A stretch of 64,000 nucleotides of DNA from Streptomyces glaucescens (GCF_000761215.1 NZ_CP009438.1:7358501-7422500); one strand, 5' to 3'; positions 43,247 through 52,421 are shown, counted from the first letter of the stretch. The notes: generated from the letters alone by a model not told the origin. Numbers and translations are program-made.

Positions 43247-44058
43247 AGAAGCCATTTCACTTGGCGTGATCTTGCGGCAGTCTGGGCTGATGACTGCTGC
43301 GCTTGTCGAGCGGATGGCGCCGGATGACCTGTGGACCTTGTTTCAGCGGGTGGTGCCGCCTGCGCCGGTTCACCCGCAAGGTGGAGGGCATCGTCGGCGA
43401 GGGGACCGCGAGGTGCTGGCCGCGATCATCTTCGTGGCCGCCTCGGGCTGCACCTGGAACCAACTGCCACCGGGCTTCGGCCTGTCAGGCGTGACCGCGT
43501 TCCGGCGGTTCACCGAGTGGACAGAGGCGAGGGTCTGGGCCAAGCTCCATCGCCTGGTCCTGGACGAACTCGGTGCCCGGGGTGAACTGGACTGGTCGCG
43601 GTGCGCGATCGACTCTGTCAGCGTCCGAGCCCTCAAGGGGGGCAGCTGACGGGACCGAATCCGACCGGCCGTCGGCGCCGTGGGCCGCGGCGGGAGCGGA
43701 TGGGCGGGATGCCGCGGACCAGCGGGATGAGAGCCTGGCTGTCATGGAGGTTGGCGGCGGAGATGCCGACCGACAGGGTGGCGGTAGTCGTGGCCTTTGT
43801 CGCCGTGCAGTTTGCCGGGCCTGCGACGATGGTTTGCCTCCCGTGGCATCCGGCATCGTCTGGCCCGCAAGGGCATCGAGTGGCCCGGCACCTGGGCCGG
43901 CACCGCTGGGTCGTGGAGCGGACCGTGTCCTGGCTGTCCGGCTGCCGTCGCCTGCACCGCCGCTACGAGCGCAAGCCGGCACACCATCCTTGCCTTTCCA
44001 GCCATCGCCGCGACCCTCATATGCCACCGCAGATTGGCCAGGTGAAATGGCGTCTAAG
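43244..44058 (+). mobile_element. IS5-family insertion sequence with rearranged centre
   Basis: Imperfect 22-bp terminal inverted repeats (43244-43265 and 44037-44058; both start CTTAGA and contain GCCATTTCAC when read inward) bound an ~815-bp element. It carries one transposase, now broken. No clear target-site duplication could be defined because the flank beyond the right end is unrelated to the interrupted hydrolase gene. Confidence 0.82.
43289..44046 (+). pseudogene. Transposase with two blocks inverted in place
   Basis: Plus strand starts MTAALVERMAPDDLWTLFQR; after a one-base frame change it gives VLAAIIFVAASGCTWNQLPP ... LDELGARGELDWSRCAIDSV. Bases ~43673-43775 encode, on the minus strand, LSVGISAANLHDSQALIPLV and RGIPPIRSRRGPRR, and ~43776-43850 encode, again on the minus strand, RRRPGKLHGDKGHDYR. 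From ~43852 the plus strand resumes with GIRHRLARKGIE and the C-terminal block WVVERTVSWLSGCRRLHRRY. Normal order, as in the related element at 62393, has all blocks on one strand. Confidence 0.75.
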
Positions 44059-44810
44059 AGCACTGGGTGTCGGTGAGCTTCGGCATAGTGCCAGACGCCG
44101 TCGCCGGTAACCGACATCGCCCCCATGACCGTGCGGCGGGGCTCGGGTCCGAGGGCCGGGACTGGATGCAGATGGCCCCTCTGATCGCGGCCAGCCTGCC
44201 GGGGCGACGGCTCCATCCACGCTACGCCGAGTCCCGGGGGAGCTCATCCCGATCACCGCGCAACCGCTGCCGGGCGCCCGTACCGCGCCGGAGCTAGCAT
44301 GGAAGAAGTCGAGCACAGCGATAGAGGCCGGCCCAGCGGTGGCGGCCCACCAGGTCGGCAGCCCGATCACAGATCGCAGTCAGCCAGCGTACGCCTCCCC
44401 GGCCCCCGGCCGTCTCTGCCCCCTCTGGCAACGGAGTGCATCGTGGCGAAACAATCGAGCACCGACGGCATGCTCCAAGCGCTGCGCGCGGAGCACGTGA
44501 CCGTCAAGGAGACGCGTAACTGGCGTCACCACAAGCGTAACCACAGGACTCAATAACCAATGTGAACGGCGTGATGATGCATCACTGGGTCACCTCCGGT
44601 GTCGAGCCCACCATGAGGATCTGCTGCGCCGGCCACCGGACCGTGCCGGGTCCGCTGGGTCATGGCGTGCAAGGACGGTGTCGTCCATATGGTCGGCAAC
44701 GGTTGCCTCAACCCGGCGGGGGCGGGCGACACGAGCGTACTGCGGGCCGTGAACGATGAGGCTCCGCTCCCTCCCGACGAGCACGCCGATACCGAAGGCG
44801 ATGCCAGACT
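44059..44810. other. 752 bases after the IS without a supported gene
   Basis: Minus-strand scraps such as RRTVMGAMSVTGDGVWHYAE near 44060-44160 could be remains of another DDE transposase, but nothing is firm. Confidence 0.35.
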
Positions 44811-45098
44811 CTAGGGTCGCGCGTGGAGAACCTGGGTGGCCGCGCCCCCTGGCCCAACGGGCAGCCCGAGGCAATCGAGAACCACGCTGTACCAGACTCT
44901 GCCCTCGGTACCCGTCGTCGGTACGACGGTCAAGTCCCCTTCGGCCCGCCACTCCGCAGTCACGCCGGGAGAGATGGGGCTGGCCCGTGAGGGATACCAT
45001 GGGGCGGTCCAGCCGCCCGAATCGAGTTCGTCCCTGGCCCAAACGAGCGGCAGTGGTGAATCATTGTGGATTTCGACCGCCATGCGTATACGCGACAC
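44811..45098 (-). CDS. Small aegerolysin-like beta protein
   Basis: 95 aa from GTG at 45098, eight bases after GAGGTGAGG. Pattern VEIHNDSPLPLVWARDELDS, GGWTAPWYPSRASPISPGVT, AEWRAEGDLTVVPTTGTEGR, VWYSVVLD resembles the N-terminal two thirds of aegerolysin/insecticidal-crystal-like beta sandwiches (EIxNxxxxxL ... DxLxxGxWxxxPPxxIxPGxxxxWxxExxG ... GTEGxVxY). The family binds membrane lipids. About 35 residues of the usual C-terminus are missing, so it may be truncated. Confidence 0.55.
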   Translation of the reverse strand: MSRIRMAVEIHNDSPLPLVWARDELDSGGWTAPWYPSRASPISPGVTAEWRAEGDLTVVPTTGTEGRVWYSVVLDCLGLPVGPGGAATQVLHARP

Positions 45099-45349
45099 CG
45101 CGATCGCCTCACCTCAGGGTCACCAGGACGCGAGGACACATGCGCGCCCTTGTCTCAGATGCTGCGCGGGCAGCGGCATTTCCAGTGTCCGACTCCGGGT
45201 CTGGCATTGCAACTGGAAGCCGCGGCGACTCGTAGCGGACGCGGGGGTGCTCCGATCCGATACCGGGGCTGTAGGGATGTGCCGGGGTCCTTCCCGCTGA
45301 CGCGGGGTCTACTCTCTGTGCCGCGGCACCCGCTCCCCGCTCGACGAGT

Positions 45350-45569
45350 CCTCCCCGACGACGCCCGCATTCGCCACCTCACCCTGGCCCTGTCCCCGAG
45401 TCACGCGGCCCGTCTCTTCGATGCCCAGGACGTCGGTGCCGGCGAGCAGCAGCTACGTGCTATCGCTGCCGAAGGCCCCGGGGAGATGTACTTCCGCGAC
45501 GGAGGCCGCCGCGCCCATGGCTTGGAGGTCGAGTTCACCGACGTGGAACGGTTCGAGTTCGACCTGTAG
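45350..45569 (+). pseudogene. C-terminal fragment, twin of 35301-35439
   Basis: Encodes DDARIRHLTLALSPSHAARL, then AGEQQLRAIAAEGPGEMYFR and EVEFTDVERFEFDL before TAG. The last ~45 residues and ~50 bases beyond the stop closely match 35301-35490. The N-terminal limit is unclear; frames further upstream are arginine-rich. Confidence 0.55.
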
Positions 45570-45761
45570 CGCCGCGCCGCGCCGGAGTGGTCGGCACCCT
45601 CAGTCCGCCCGGGGGCGGGTGGCACGGGTGCCGACCGACCCAAGACACCGCCCGAAGGGGTGCTCGGGCAGCAGCCCACCCCCGCCCGCTCGTGCCGGTA
45701 GTAAAGTCGGTACTGTTTTCTTGATGGGTCCGGTGTTTTGCCGGGCCGTGGGAGGAAGGCC

Positions 45762-46772
45762 ATGATCTGCGCTGGACGCCGGCACCTGGTGCGTACCCTC
45801 GCTGATATCGCGGCGCAGCTGGGCATTGCTGAGCAGACGCTCCTGAACTCGGGTCGGCACCAGGCGCCGGGTTTTCCTGTGCCGCTGGGTGCGGGCCGGA
45901 CCCGGCTCTACGACGGCGAGCAGGTCGACGCCTACCTCGCGGGCCGTCCGGTTCCGCAGCTGCCGGCCGCCGACGACGACGAGGACCTGCTGGACCGTCA
46001 GGAGGCCGCCGCGCTGCGCGGTGAGCCGTTGTCGGTGTGGGACCGCCGCAGGAAGGACCCGGCCGTGCGCGAGCATGTGGTGGTCGTGGGCGGTGTCGAG
46101 CACTGGCCGCGCCGGATCGTCCGCGAGTACACCCCCGCGCCCCGCCGTGGCACCAGCGGCGGGGCCGGCGGGAGGCCTGTCGGGGCCGGGGACCAGGTCC
46201 CGCGCGACCAGCTCCCCGCGCGCGTCGCGCAGCTCCTTAACGACAACCCCGCTCTGACCGCGGCCGATGTCGCCGACGGCCTGGGCGTGCACCGCAACAC
46301 CGCGACCGCGGCACTCGTGCAGTGCCGCGCCGAACGGATGGCCGACCTCATGGAGCAGCGAGGGGTGACGGCAGCCGAGGCCGCCGCCGCGCTCGGCTAC
46401 CCGGCCGGACAGACCCGCCGCGCGAGCGTGCGCGCCGAGGCCGTCCTGCGCGGCCGCCGGGCGCGCCCGTACCTGGCCGCCGTCGCCAAGGCCCTGCACG
46501 CCCGCGGCTGGAGGGCCACCAGCACCCCGCCGGACGTCCAGCACCCCGAGGACGACCTGTGCGTCGCCGCCCTCACCCTGGACGCCCCCCAGGCGCCGGC
46601 CCTCGCTCTGGTGTGGTCCGAACGCCACGGCTGGCGCACCGCGACCTCACGCCGCCACCCGTTCGGCCGGGGCGCAGCCTGGCCCCCGCCCGGCGACGGT
46701 GTCCGCCACCTCGCCGTCGGCACAACTCCCGCCCCCGCCGACGTCGTCAAGGCCCTCGACAGCACAGGCTGA
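45762..46772 (+). CDS. DNA-binding protein with DUF6292-like C-terminal domain
   Basis: 336 aa from ATG at 45762 with GGGAGGAAGG upstream. The N-terminus (HLVRTLADIAAQLGIAEQTL ... GRTRLYDGEQVDAYLAG) is an excisionase/MerR-like helix-turn-helix. A middle HTH (LTAADVADGLGVHRNTATAA) and a further helical block with GVTAAEAAAALGYPAG follow. The last ~100 residues (PYLAAVAKALHARGWRATST ... ALALVWSERHGWRTATSRR) fit DUF6292, found in Streptomyces mobile-element proteins. Likely a regulator from an integrative or plasmid element. Confidence 0.75.
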   Translation: MICAGRRHLVRTLADIAAQLGIAEQTLLNSGRHQAPGFPVPLGAGRTRLYDGEQVDAYLAGRPVPQLPAADDDEDLLDRQEAAALRGEPLSVWDRRRKDPAVREHVVVVGGVEHWPRRIVREYTPAPRRGTSGGAGGRPVGAGDQVPRDQLPARVAQLLNDNPALTAADVADGLGVHRNTATAALVQCRAERMADLMEQRGVTAAEAAAALGYPAGQTRRASVRAEAVLRGRRARPYLAAVAKALHARGWRATSTPPDVQHPEDDLCVAALTLDAPQAPALALVWSERHGWRTATSRRHPFGRGAAWPPPGDGVRHLAVGTTPAPADVVKALDSTG

Positions 46773-46797
46773 CGACGCCCTCCCCAACGCACCCGTC

Positions 46798-46825
46798 AGA
46801 GCCCCCAGAGGCCTCTGTGGGCTCT
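46798..46825 (+). terminator. Terminator of the DUF6292 gene
   Basis: Nearly perfect 14-bp palindromic stem (AGAGCCC ... GGGCTCT outer arms, one C/T mismatch) starting 25 bases after the stop codon. Confidence 0.78.
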
Positions 46826-47089
46826 TGCCGTATCCGCCTGACGTTCCCTGTCCGACCACGGTGCCAGGGCGCAGCACGTCGGCGCAGAAGCGGCGCACCA
46901 AGGCACACAGGACCTGCCGTCGGCCGGGCGCGGCACCGGACGGGCGCACTGGCCGGACGACTCTTCCCGGTTGGAGCAGCGGGCCGGGGCCCGGCGGCCG
47001 CGCCGCCCGGGGGCGTGCCGGGGGTGCTGCGCACCCCCGACCGTGCGCTGCGCGCACTCACGCCCGGGTGGGCCCGGGGCGCCGGGACG

Positions 47090-47325
47090 CTGCGACTCCG
47101 TACGCGGTGGGGAACCACACCCGGGTCCGTCCGGCCTGCGCAGGGTGATCCGGTCGACCAGCCCCCTCGGCACGCAACTTGGCCAGCCGCCACCGGGTCT
47201 GCTCGATGCGCACCTCGGGCGCGATCACTCGGTGTATCTGCTCAGTGGTGGCCATCAGGTACTGCGGCAGCACGCCCAGCGCCAGCCGGTTCCCGCTGCC
47301 CGCGTCCACGCCGATCATCACGGAT
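47090..47325 (-). pseudogene. Replication-relaxation (Replic_Relax) family fragment
   Basis: Minus-strand sense LGVLPQYLMATTEQIHRVIA then PEVRIEQTRWRLAKLRAEG is the winged-helix start of Replic_Relax proteins. It shifts frame to LVDRITL and back to AGRTRVWFPTAYG, both expected next blocks. Two indels and no C-terminus, so inactive. Typical of actinomycete plasmids and integrative elements. Confidence 0.6.
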
Positions 47326-47813
47326 CCACTCGCCTCCCGTCTGGTGCGGCACCCGCCTGCCCGGCGCCGCGCGTACCGGTCACGGCAGCAGCCGGCCCCG
47401 ACCAGAGCCCCGACCACGAAGGCCCGACCACAGTCACGCAGCGACAACGCCACCGTGGACCAGGCCCACATCCCTCCGACAACCGTCCGCACTCTCAGCC
47501 ACGCTCGCTCGCGAATCGGCAGGTCATCACGCTGACCCTGCCGCGGTCGGGAGGCCGATACCCCCTCGCCCGCCGCCCGGACCACCTCCCACAGCAGGAA
47601 GAACAGAGAAGTACGTAGGGGCGGGACAGACTCCGGGCGGCGGGCGAGGGGATCGGGCACCGCTGGTGTTGCTCGCGCGTGACGGCGGGGCCGCGCGCGA
47701 TGCCGACCGTGCAAGCCCCCGGCCGGGGCGCCGGGAAGCCCAGCGGGTCCTACGGGTCCCTACCTGGGCGGTTGCCGCACGGCTTGACTCGCAGGGGCAG
47801 CCGCCTTGAGGCC
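47326..47813. other. 488 bases without a supported gene
   Basis: Open frames here look like GC shadows; no hairpin or repeat stands out. Confidence 0.4.
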
Positions 47814-48416
47814 ATGGGCACACTGGCCATCTCATTCGAGCAGCTCATGTCCGAGCAAATCAATGACATGGGGGCGCCGCGAGGGTTGTCCGTCTACAGT
47901 TTTGGCGGGCGCATGCCAAGCCATGCCCTGCGTGCCGACCAGGTCCAAGCGATCTTGCATCAACCGGATCACGCATCGCGCAGGGGAGCGCCAGTGCGCG
48001 CTGCAGAAACGCTCGCCCGGGAGTACACGCAGACCCGCGACGTCACCAGAGCTCTGCAGGAGGGCATGCGCTTGATGGCGTTGGGCGTGGACTTCCACCA
48101 GTACCAACGGTTCACTCAGCTCACTCCCGGTGTGGGCTACACCTACGGCAATCCGGAAGACCCCCGATTCTCGGTGGAGCCCGCCCTAGCCGTAGGCCTC
48201 GCGCAAGAGGCTGGTGTCGATCGGTGCCCAGCTGCCGTCGGGCCTCTGGGCCCGGACCGGAGTAGCATTCATCTCCTGAGTGAAGGTGCCGTCCGGGTTG
48301 GCGAAGATTTGCGACGACTCGGTAGTCGCCGCTTCCACGGTAACCCGCTCACCAGTCTGCGCCGCGCGAGCGCACGCCTCCGGCTCCTCGGTCCCGTCCG
48401 TCGGCGCCGAGTGTGA
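47814..48416 (+). CDS. Hypothetical protein, 3' part doubtful
   Basis: ATG at 47814. The first ~125 residues look like protein (MGTLAISFEQLMSEQINDMG, LRADQVQAILHQPDHASRRG, VTRALQEGMRLMALGVDFHQ, FTQLTPGVGYTYGNPEDPRF). From ~48186 onward the frame runs antisense to the secreted fragment and becomes arginine-rich, so the true gene probably ended or was joined there. No family recognised. Confidence 0.4.
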   Translation: MGTLAISFEQLMSEQINDMGAPRGLSVYSFGGRMPSHALRADQVQAILHQPDHASRRGAPVRAAETLAREYTQTRDVTRALQEGMRLMALGVDFHQYQRFTQLTPGVGYTYGNPEDPRFSVEPALAVGLAQEAGVDRCPAAVGPLGPDRSSIHLLSEGAVRVGEDLRRLGSRRFHGNPLTSLRRASARLRLLGPVRRRRV

Positions 48417-48536
48417 TCCGTCATCGGCTGCTGGTGCCGCCCCGACCATTGGGACTGTACTTCCCAGGAGCGTGACGGCCAGCGCCCAGCCCCCTACTGC
48501 CAGGCGCCAACCATGCCGCCGTTGCTGCGTAAACAC
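48186..48536 (-). pseudogene. N-terminal fragment of a large secreted wall/RHS-type protein
   Basis: ATG at 48536 starts a signal peptide (LAVGGWALAVTLLGSTVPMV) followed by VTVEAATTESSQIFANPDGT, FTQEMNATPVRAQRPDGSWA and PIDTSL. That block is the usual beginning of very long exported streptomycete proteins with DNRLRE or RHS repeats. The frame stops after 116 residues, so only the 5' end survives. Confidence 0.6.
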
Positions 48537-48699
48537 GCCCCCACCTGTCCCTTAAATGCTCATTACAAGAAACTGAGAAAATGTGAACGGCATAAACGCG
48601 CAGGTCAACGGTGTCAGAGTCACATCTCGGTCTCTTTTTGCCTCCTCTGTGGACGCCAGGCAGACGCCTACAGTGACGGGGGTCTGAACTGCCGGCACC

Positions 48700-49015
48700 C
48701 GCGGCCCGGCCGCTTGCAGAACGGTCCGGGAGAACGCGCAGCGCCTCACGCGCGAGATCAATACCGTGGGCCAGGCCGGCCCGAGCACCGGGGCAGCTGC
48801 GGCCAGGTGCAACCCGAGGTGGCCACGAAGATGATCGCCGCCAGGCATTCACGGTCCCCGGCCTGACGCCGCCCACCGCCCTGCGGGAGTGCGACCTGCG
48901 TCGGCGGGACCACCCGCCGAAAAGCGTCCACAACTCGTCCGGCACCAACCGCTCCACCAGATCCGTCATGCACGGCTCAACGAACGATCACGCCATCAGA
49001 AACGATGTCTAAACT
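48700..49015 (-). mobile_element. Relic of an IS related to 62349-63605
   Basis: Minus strand from ATG at 48969 encodes TDLVERLVPDELWTLFGGWS; frame changes are needed for the following blocks. Outside the ATG lies an inverted-repeat end (TTTAGACATCGTTTCTGATG around 48993-49015) like those of the element at 62349. Only the first third of the element remains. Confidence 0.65.
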
Positions 49016-49070
49016 CGATGGCGCAACGGAAGCTCTGTGTCGTCTTGGTGGGACTTGCGGGTCGTCGCAC

Positions 49071-50072
49071 TCACCCTTGGTGATGATGGAGAGCCCAGTG
49101 CCGGTCGTTCGGTGTCGGCTCGGTCCGCCAGCGAGCCCGGAGAACTCCGTCTTCGTCCGGCATGACGGCGGTGAACAGAGGCACACGTTCATCCGCGGAA
49201 ATGGACAAGAGTGCGGCGGCGGAGGCACTGGATATCCGCGCGGTCAGCTCCAGGAAGTCGTCCTCGGTGGCGATGGCGCTGAGGATACGGCCGGCATCGT
49301 CCTGCCAGACGGCTTCGATGAGGCCTTCGGCAGGGAGTGCTGCCAGAACGGCCTCGATGTCAGGGGTCAAGGGAGGCCATACCTCCAGCCGGGCCCGGGG
49401 AGCCAGTTCGGCGCGGACTGTGCTGATGGTGTCGACGGTGAGGTGGTGCCATCGTGTGGCACCCTCGAGGTACGTCTCTTCCAGGATGCCGGCGACGCCG
49501 TCGACGACGGCCCGGCGCAGGCAAGTCCAGAAGTCGTCGTCGCCGGGCCGCTGGATGCCCTCTTCGTCCTCCTCGAAGCTGTAGGGAGAGGCGTCCATGC
49601 GTTCTACGAACAGTCCGAGATCGCGGGTCCGGGCCAGCGCATCCACACATGGCCGGCTGCTGCTGATGTAGAGGTACTGATCCCACCCCACATGGGCTGC
49701 GAAGGTGTCCTCGACCTCCAACCTGCACCATGCGCCGTTATCACGCAGCATGGCTCGCACCAGTTCCAGTCCGATCTCGAGCGGTACTTCGGCCCCGTCG
49801 TGGAAGCCGGTCAGGCCAGTCGGAAAGAGGCCGTCCAGCCCAAAACCATCCACCGGAGGCTCGACACCGAAATGCGCCAGGGAGGGGCCCTGCGGTTCAC
49901 GTACGGCCAAGTGATCGATTCCGGTGTCCTCAGCGAACGCCGCAACCGCCTGCAGATAGGCCGCCTCGACCTCGCCATGATCGCTGACGGTGTCCGCTGG
50001 GCCGGTGTAGGACCCGTGTTCATCGCGGTCGGAGGGGTCGTACTTGGTGACGCAGTAGAAGTAGGTCAGCAC
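49071..50072 (-). CDS. Conserved hypothetical protein (YFYCVTKYDPSDRD type)
   Basis: 333 aa from GTG at 50072, eight bases after GGAGG; an in-frame start 20 codons earlier lacks a ribosome site. Begins LTYFYCVTKYDPSDRDEHG, then DTVSDHGEVEAAYLQAVAAF, DLGLFVERMDASPY and several acidic helices. This architecture occurs in streptomycete proteins often labelled RNA-binding without proof. Soluble, no signal or known catalytic motif. Intact in a decayed neighbourhood. Confidence 0.72.
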   Translation of the reverse strand: MLTYFYCVTKYDPSDRDEHGSYTGPADTVSDHGEVEAAYLQAVAAFAEDTGIDHLAVREPQGPSLAHFGVEPPVDGFGLDGLFPTGLTGFHDGAEVPLEIGLELVRAMLRDNGAWCRLEVEDTFAAHVGWDQYLYISSSRPCVDALARTRDLGLFVERMDASPYSFEEDEEGIQRPGDDDFWTCLRRAVVDGVAGILEETYLEGATRWHHLTVDTISTVRAELAPRARLEVWPPLTPDIEAVLAALPAEGLIEAVWQDDAGRILSAIATEDDFLELTARISSASAAALLSISADERVPLFTAVMPDEDGVLRARWRTEPTPNDRHWALHHHQG

Positions 50073-50488
50073 GGCACCATCCTCCAGGAAATGCCGGACT
50101 GAGGCACCGGGGGTAGGAGTGCCCCCCGACACGTTCGAGATCGTCCGGTCAGCCGGAAGCCTGGCGCCGCGGGGACCAGATCCTGTCCATGCGCAATGCC
50201 GAACTGGAAAGGGACGCCGGCAAGCTCAGGTCACAGCTCACCGAAGACAGCGACGGAGTAGTCCGCGCACTGCGTCCGACCTGACATCCCCGCCTCGCCC
50301 CGGACCGCCCTCCGGACCGGGGCCTCCTCCGGTCTCGGGACTGGTGAGCTTGCATGTTGAGGTGTCGCGTATTCCAGCTCACAGCGCCCCGATCGGTCAC
50401 TCTGGGGTCATGCGGGCGGTGTCCAGGGTCCGGCCCGGAGTGAGTATGTTCGTCTGATGGCGCGTTCGCAGCGCTTCGGGAGGGGAAA
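50073..50488. other. 416 bases of divergent upstream region
   Basis: Separates the start of the minus-strand hypothetical gene from the small plus-strand gene; promoters expected but not resolved. Confidence 0.4.
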
Positions 50489-50722
50489 GTGCCGGTGGAC
50501 GTCGTCGCGATTATGGAAGCACTGGCTGAACAGGGCGTAACGGCGCTGTTCAAGGCCGACGCTGAGCGGATGGCAGAGAGGGGCAAGCCTTGGACCTTCG
50601 TTGCCAGTGGAGCGCCGTTGCGTGAGGACGTCCTTGTGCGAACCGATGCCGCGTCTGTGGAGCAATGCCTCGCAGTGTGCTTGCCCCGCCTGCGTGAGCT
50701 GGGCTTTTGGTTCCCTGAGTGA
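50489..50722 (+). CDS. Small conserved-looking hypothetical protein
   Basis: 77 aa from GTG at 50489; GTG at 50495 is better spaced from GGGAGGGG and may be the true start. Sequence: VVAIMEALAEQGVTALFKAD, AERMAERGKPWTFVASGAPL, VEQCLAVCLPRLRELGFWFP. Compact alpha/beta composition, soluble. Function unknown. Adjacent to and in line with the 389-aa gene, but not overlapping it. Confidence 0.6.
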   Translation: MPVDVVAIMEALAEQGVTALFKADAERMAERGKPWTFVASGAPLREDVLVRTDAASVEQCLAVCLPRLRELGFWFPE

Positions 50723-50782
50723 GAGAGCAGGTGTGACCGAACCGCCGCCCTGGATGTCAGTGCCGGCTGCTTACATGCGCCC

Positions 50783-51952
50783 ATGGACACCGTGCACACG
50801 ACCGCCGCCCTCCTCCCGGACCCCGCCGAGCTCCGCGCGTACCTGCGCGCGCTCGCCGTGCTGGACCAGGCGATCTGCCGCGACCCGCGGTTCTCCCGCT
50901 ACTCCTTCTCCACCACCTGGGGGCCTGGGACGGAGGCGGCCCTGATGGACAACGGCTCGGGTGACGACTTCTCCGTCCTCTTCACCCCGGCCGGTGTGCT
51001 CGTCCGCGGCTTCGACCACGAGTCGGAGATGAGCCCGTACGCCACGCACGACGAACAGGTCTGGCCCGGAGTCATTGACGAGGTGCCCGCCGCGCTGCGC
51101 CCGCTCCTGGACGACCCGGCCTTCGTCGACGAGGGCCTCGGCGCCCCGCGGGTCACCGCCTGCCTGTGGTGGGAGACCGGCGGCAGCGGCTGGCGCACCG
51201 GCTCGGGCATCGAGTTCCCCTCGGGCAGTCCGGACCCGGACGGCTCCAGGCACCTCTTCCGCCTCCTCACCGACCGCTCCCCCGAAGCCGTCCGGGCGCA
51301 CTTCGAGGAGGACTACGGGCGGCCCGTCCCCCTCCACACCGTCCGCCGCGTCCTCGCGGGCCACCCCCTGACCCCCGAAGCCGCCCGCGGCCTCAACCCG
51401 GCCGCCCTCTCCGACGAGGCCCTGCTCCGCCGGATCGCCGCCGACCCCGAGGTCGAGACGTACCTCGCCCGCGACGGCGAGTTCGACCTCACGCGGACCG
51501 ACCCCATCGAGTCGATCGCCCTGCCGGTCGGTCTCCCGGTGGAGCCCGTGGCCGGCTGCAACGCGGGAGGCACCCACTACCTCTGCGGCCCGGCCGGCTC
51601 CGACCGCGTCCGCCCCGTCCTCTACACCGACTCCGAGGGCCAGGCTTCCCTCATCGGGGAGTCCCTCGCCGAGGCCCTGACCCTGGCCATCGTCCTCCAC
51701 TCCTGGCACGACGCCCTGGCCGGCTTCCGTCCCCCCGCGCTCAACGCGGACTACCTTGAGGACAACCCGGACCACCCCGAGGTCCGCGACCGTCTCCTCG
51801 CCGCCCTCCGCCTCCCCCCGGCCACCGAGCCAGAGGTCCTGGCCCGCCTCCTCACCACGGCTGCCCGCACCGTCCCGGACGGCTTCCTCCCTTCGGTCGA
51901 GGGCGAGGAGGACGCGGCCTTCGAACCGATGCTCCGTCTGCCGGCCGAGTAG
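50783..51952 (+). CDS. Hypothetical protein, 389 aa
   Basis: ATG at 50783. Soluble, acidic. Blocks: LRAYLRALAVLDQAICRDPR, FSVLFTPAGVLVRGFDHESE, ACLWWETGGSGWRTGSGIEF, then a helical part and VAGCNAGGTHYLCGPAG. Codon use is typical of real streptomycete genes (third positions almost all G or C). The opening half is in the style of SUKH/immunity-like beta proteins, but no signature could be confirmed. Ribosome site weak. Confidence 0.65.
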   Translation: MDTVHTTAALLPDPAELRAYLRALAVLDQAICRDPRFSRYSFSTTWGPGTEAALMDNGSGDDFSVLFTPAGVLVRGFDHESEMSPYATHDEQVWPGVIDEVPAALRPLLDDPAFVDEGLGAPRVTACLWWETGGSGWRTGSGIEFPSGSPDPDGSRHLFRLLTDRSPEAVRAHFEEDYGRPVPLHTVRRVLAGHPLTPEAARGLNPAALSDEALLRRIAADPEVETYLARDGEFDLTRTDPIESIALPVGLPVEPVAGCNAGGTHYLCGPAGSDRVRPVLYTDSEGQASLIGESLAEALTLAIVLHSWHDALAGFRPPALNADYLEDNPDHPEVRDRLLAALRLPPATEPEVLARLLTTAARTVPDGFLPSVEGEEDAAFEPMLRLPAE

Positions 51953-52001
51953 GACTTCTCAATGCCCGTGTCAAGCCGCAGCGGGTGCTGTCCAGACGGG
52001 G

Positions 52002-52421
52002 TTACTCCGCTGGTTCAATGCTCGCCGCGATGCCTCGTCTCCGAAGGCGAACCGCCAAAACCTCCATCTCGACGAGCGTGCCGATGAGACCGGTCCCGGT
52101 CAGTTCCGCGGCTTGTGCTCGTGCTTCGCCCAGGGATAGTGCCTGCGCATCGCGGAGGGCCTGCAGCACTGGAACGAGGCTCGGCACGTCTCCAGAGAGG
52201 CGAAGCCGCGCGGGCCCGTGCGCTTGCAGCAGAGCCTGTCGGATGTTCTCGGGTGTGACGGGGCCGCTGTCTTGCTCGCACCATCCATTCAGGCAGTCCA
52301 TGCATCGTCCTTCGGTGCCCCAGCGGAGCATGCCGCGGTCGAAGAACTGACCGACATCGCAAGTCGTGGTGCCTCCGCAGGCACTGCACCGGCCTGTGAC
52401 CTGTACTCCTTGCGTGATCAC
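52002..52421 (-). CDS. Zinc-ribbon hypothetical protein
   Basis: 139 aa from GTG at 52421 with GGAG upstream. The N-terminus has CSACGGTTTCDVGQFF and CMDCLNGWC, two CxxC pairs fitting a zinc ribbon. The C-terminal half (SLVPVLQALRDAQALSLGEA then RAQAAELTGTGLIGTLVEME) resembles the small alpha/beta domain of ribosomal L7/L12 C-termini. Similar stand-alone proteins occur in actinomycetes without known function. Confidence 0.62.
   Translation of the reverse strand: MITQGVQVTGRCSACGGTTTCDVGQFFDRGMLRWGTEGRCMDCLNGWCEQDSGPVTPENIRQALLQAHGPARLRLSGDVPSLVPVLQALRDAQALSLGEARAQAAELTGTGLIGTLVEMEVLAVRLRRRGIAASIEPAE

Noticed and set aside
43485..44216. Minus-strand 243-codon frame as a separate gene in the IS
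   Set aside because: Its recognisable parts are inverted pieces of the transposase; the rest is antisense sequence.
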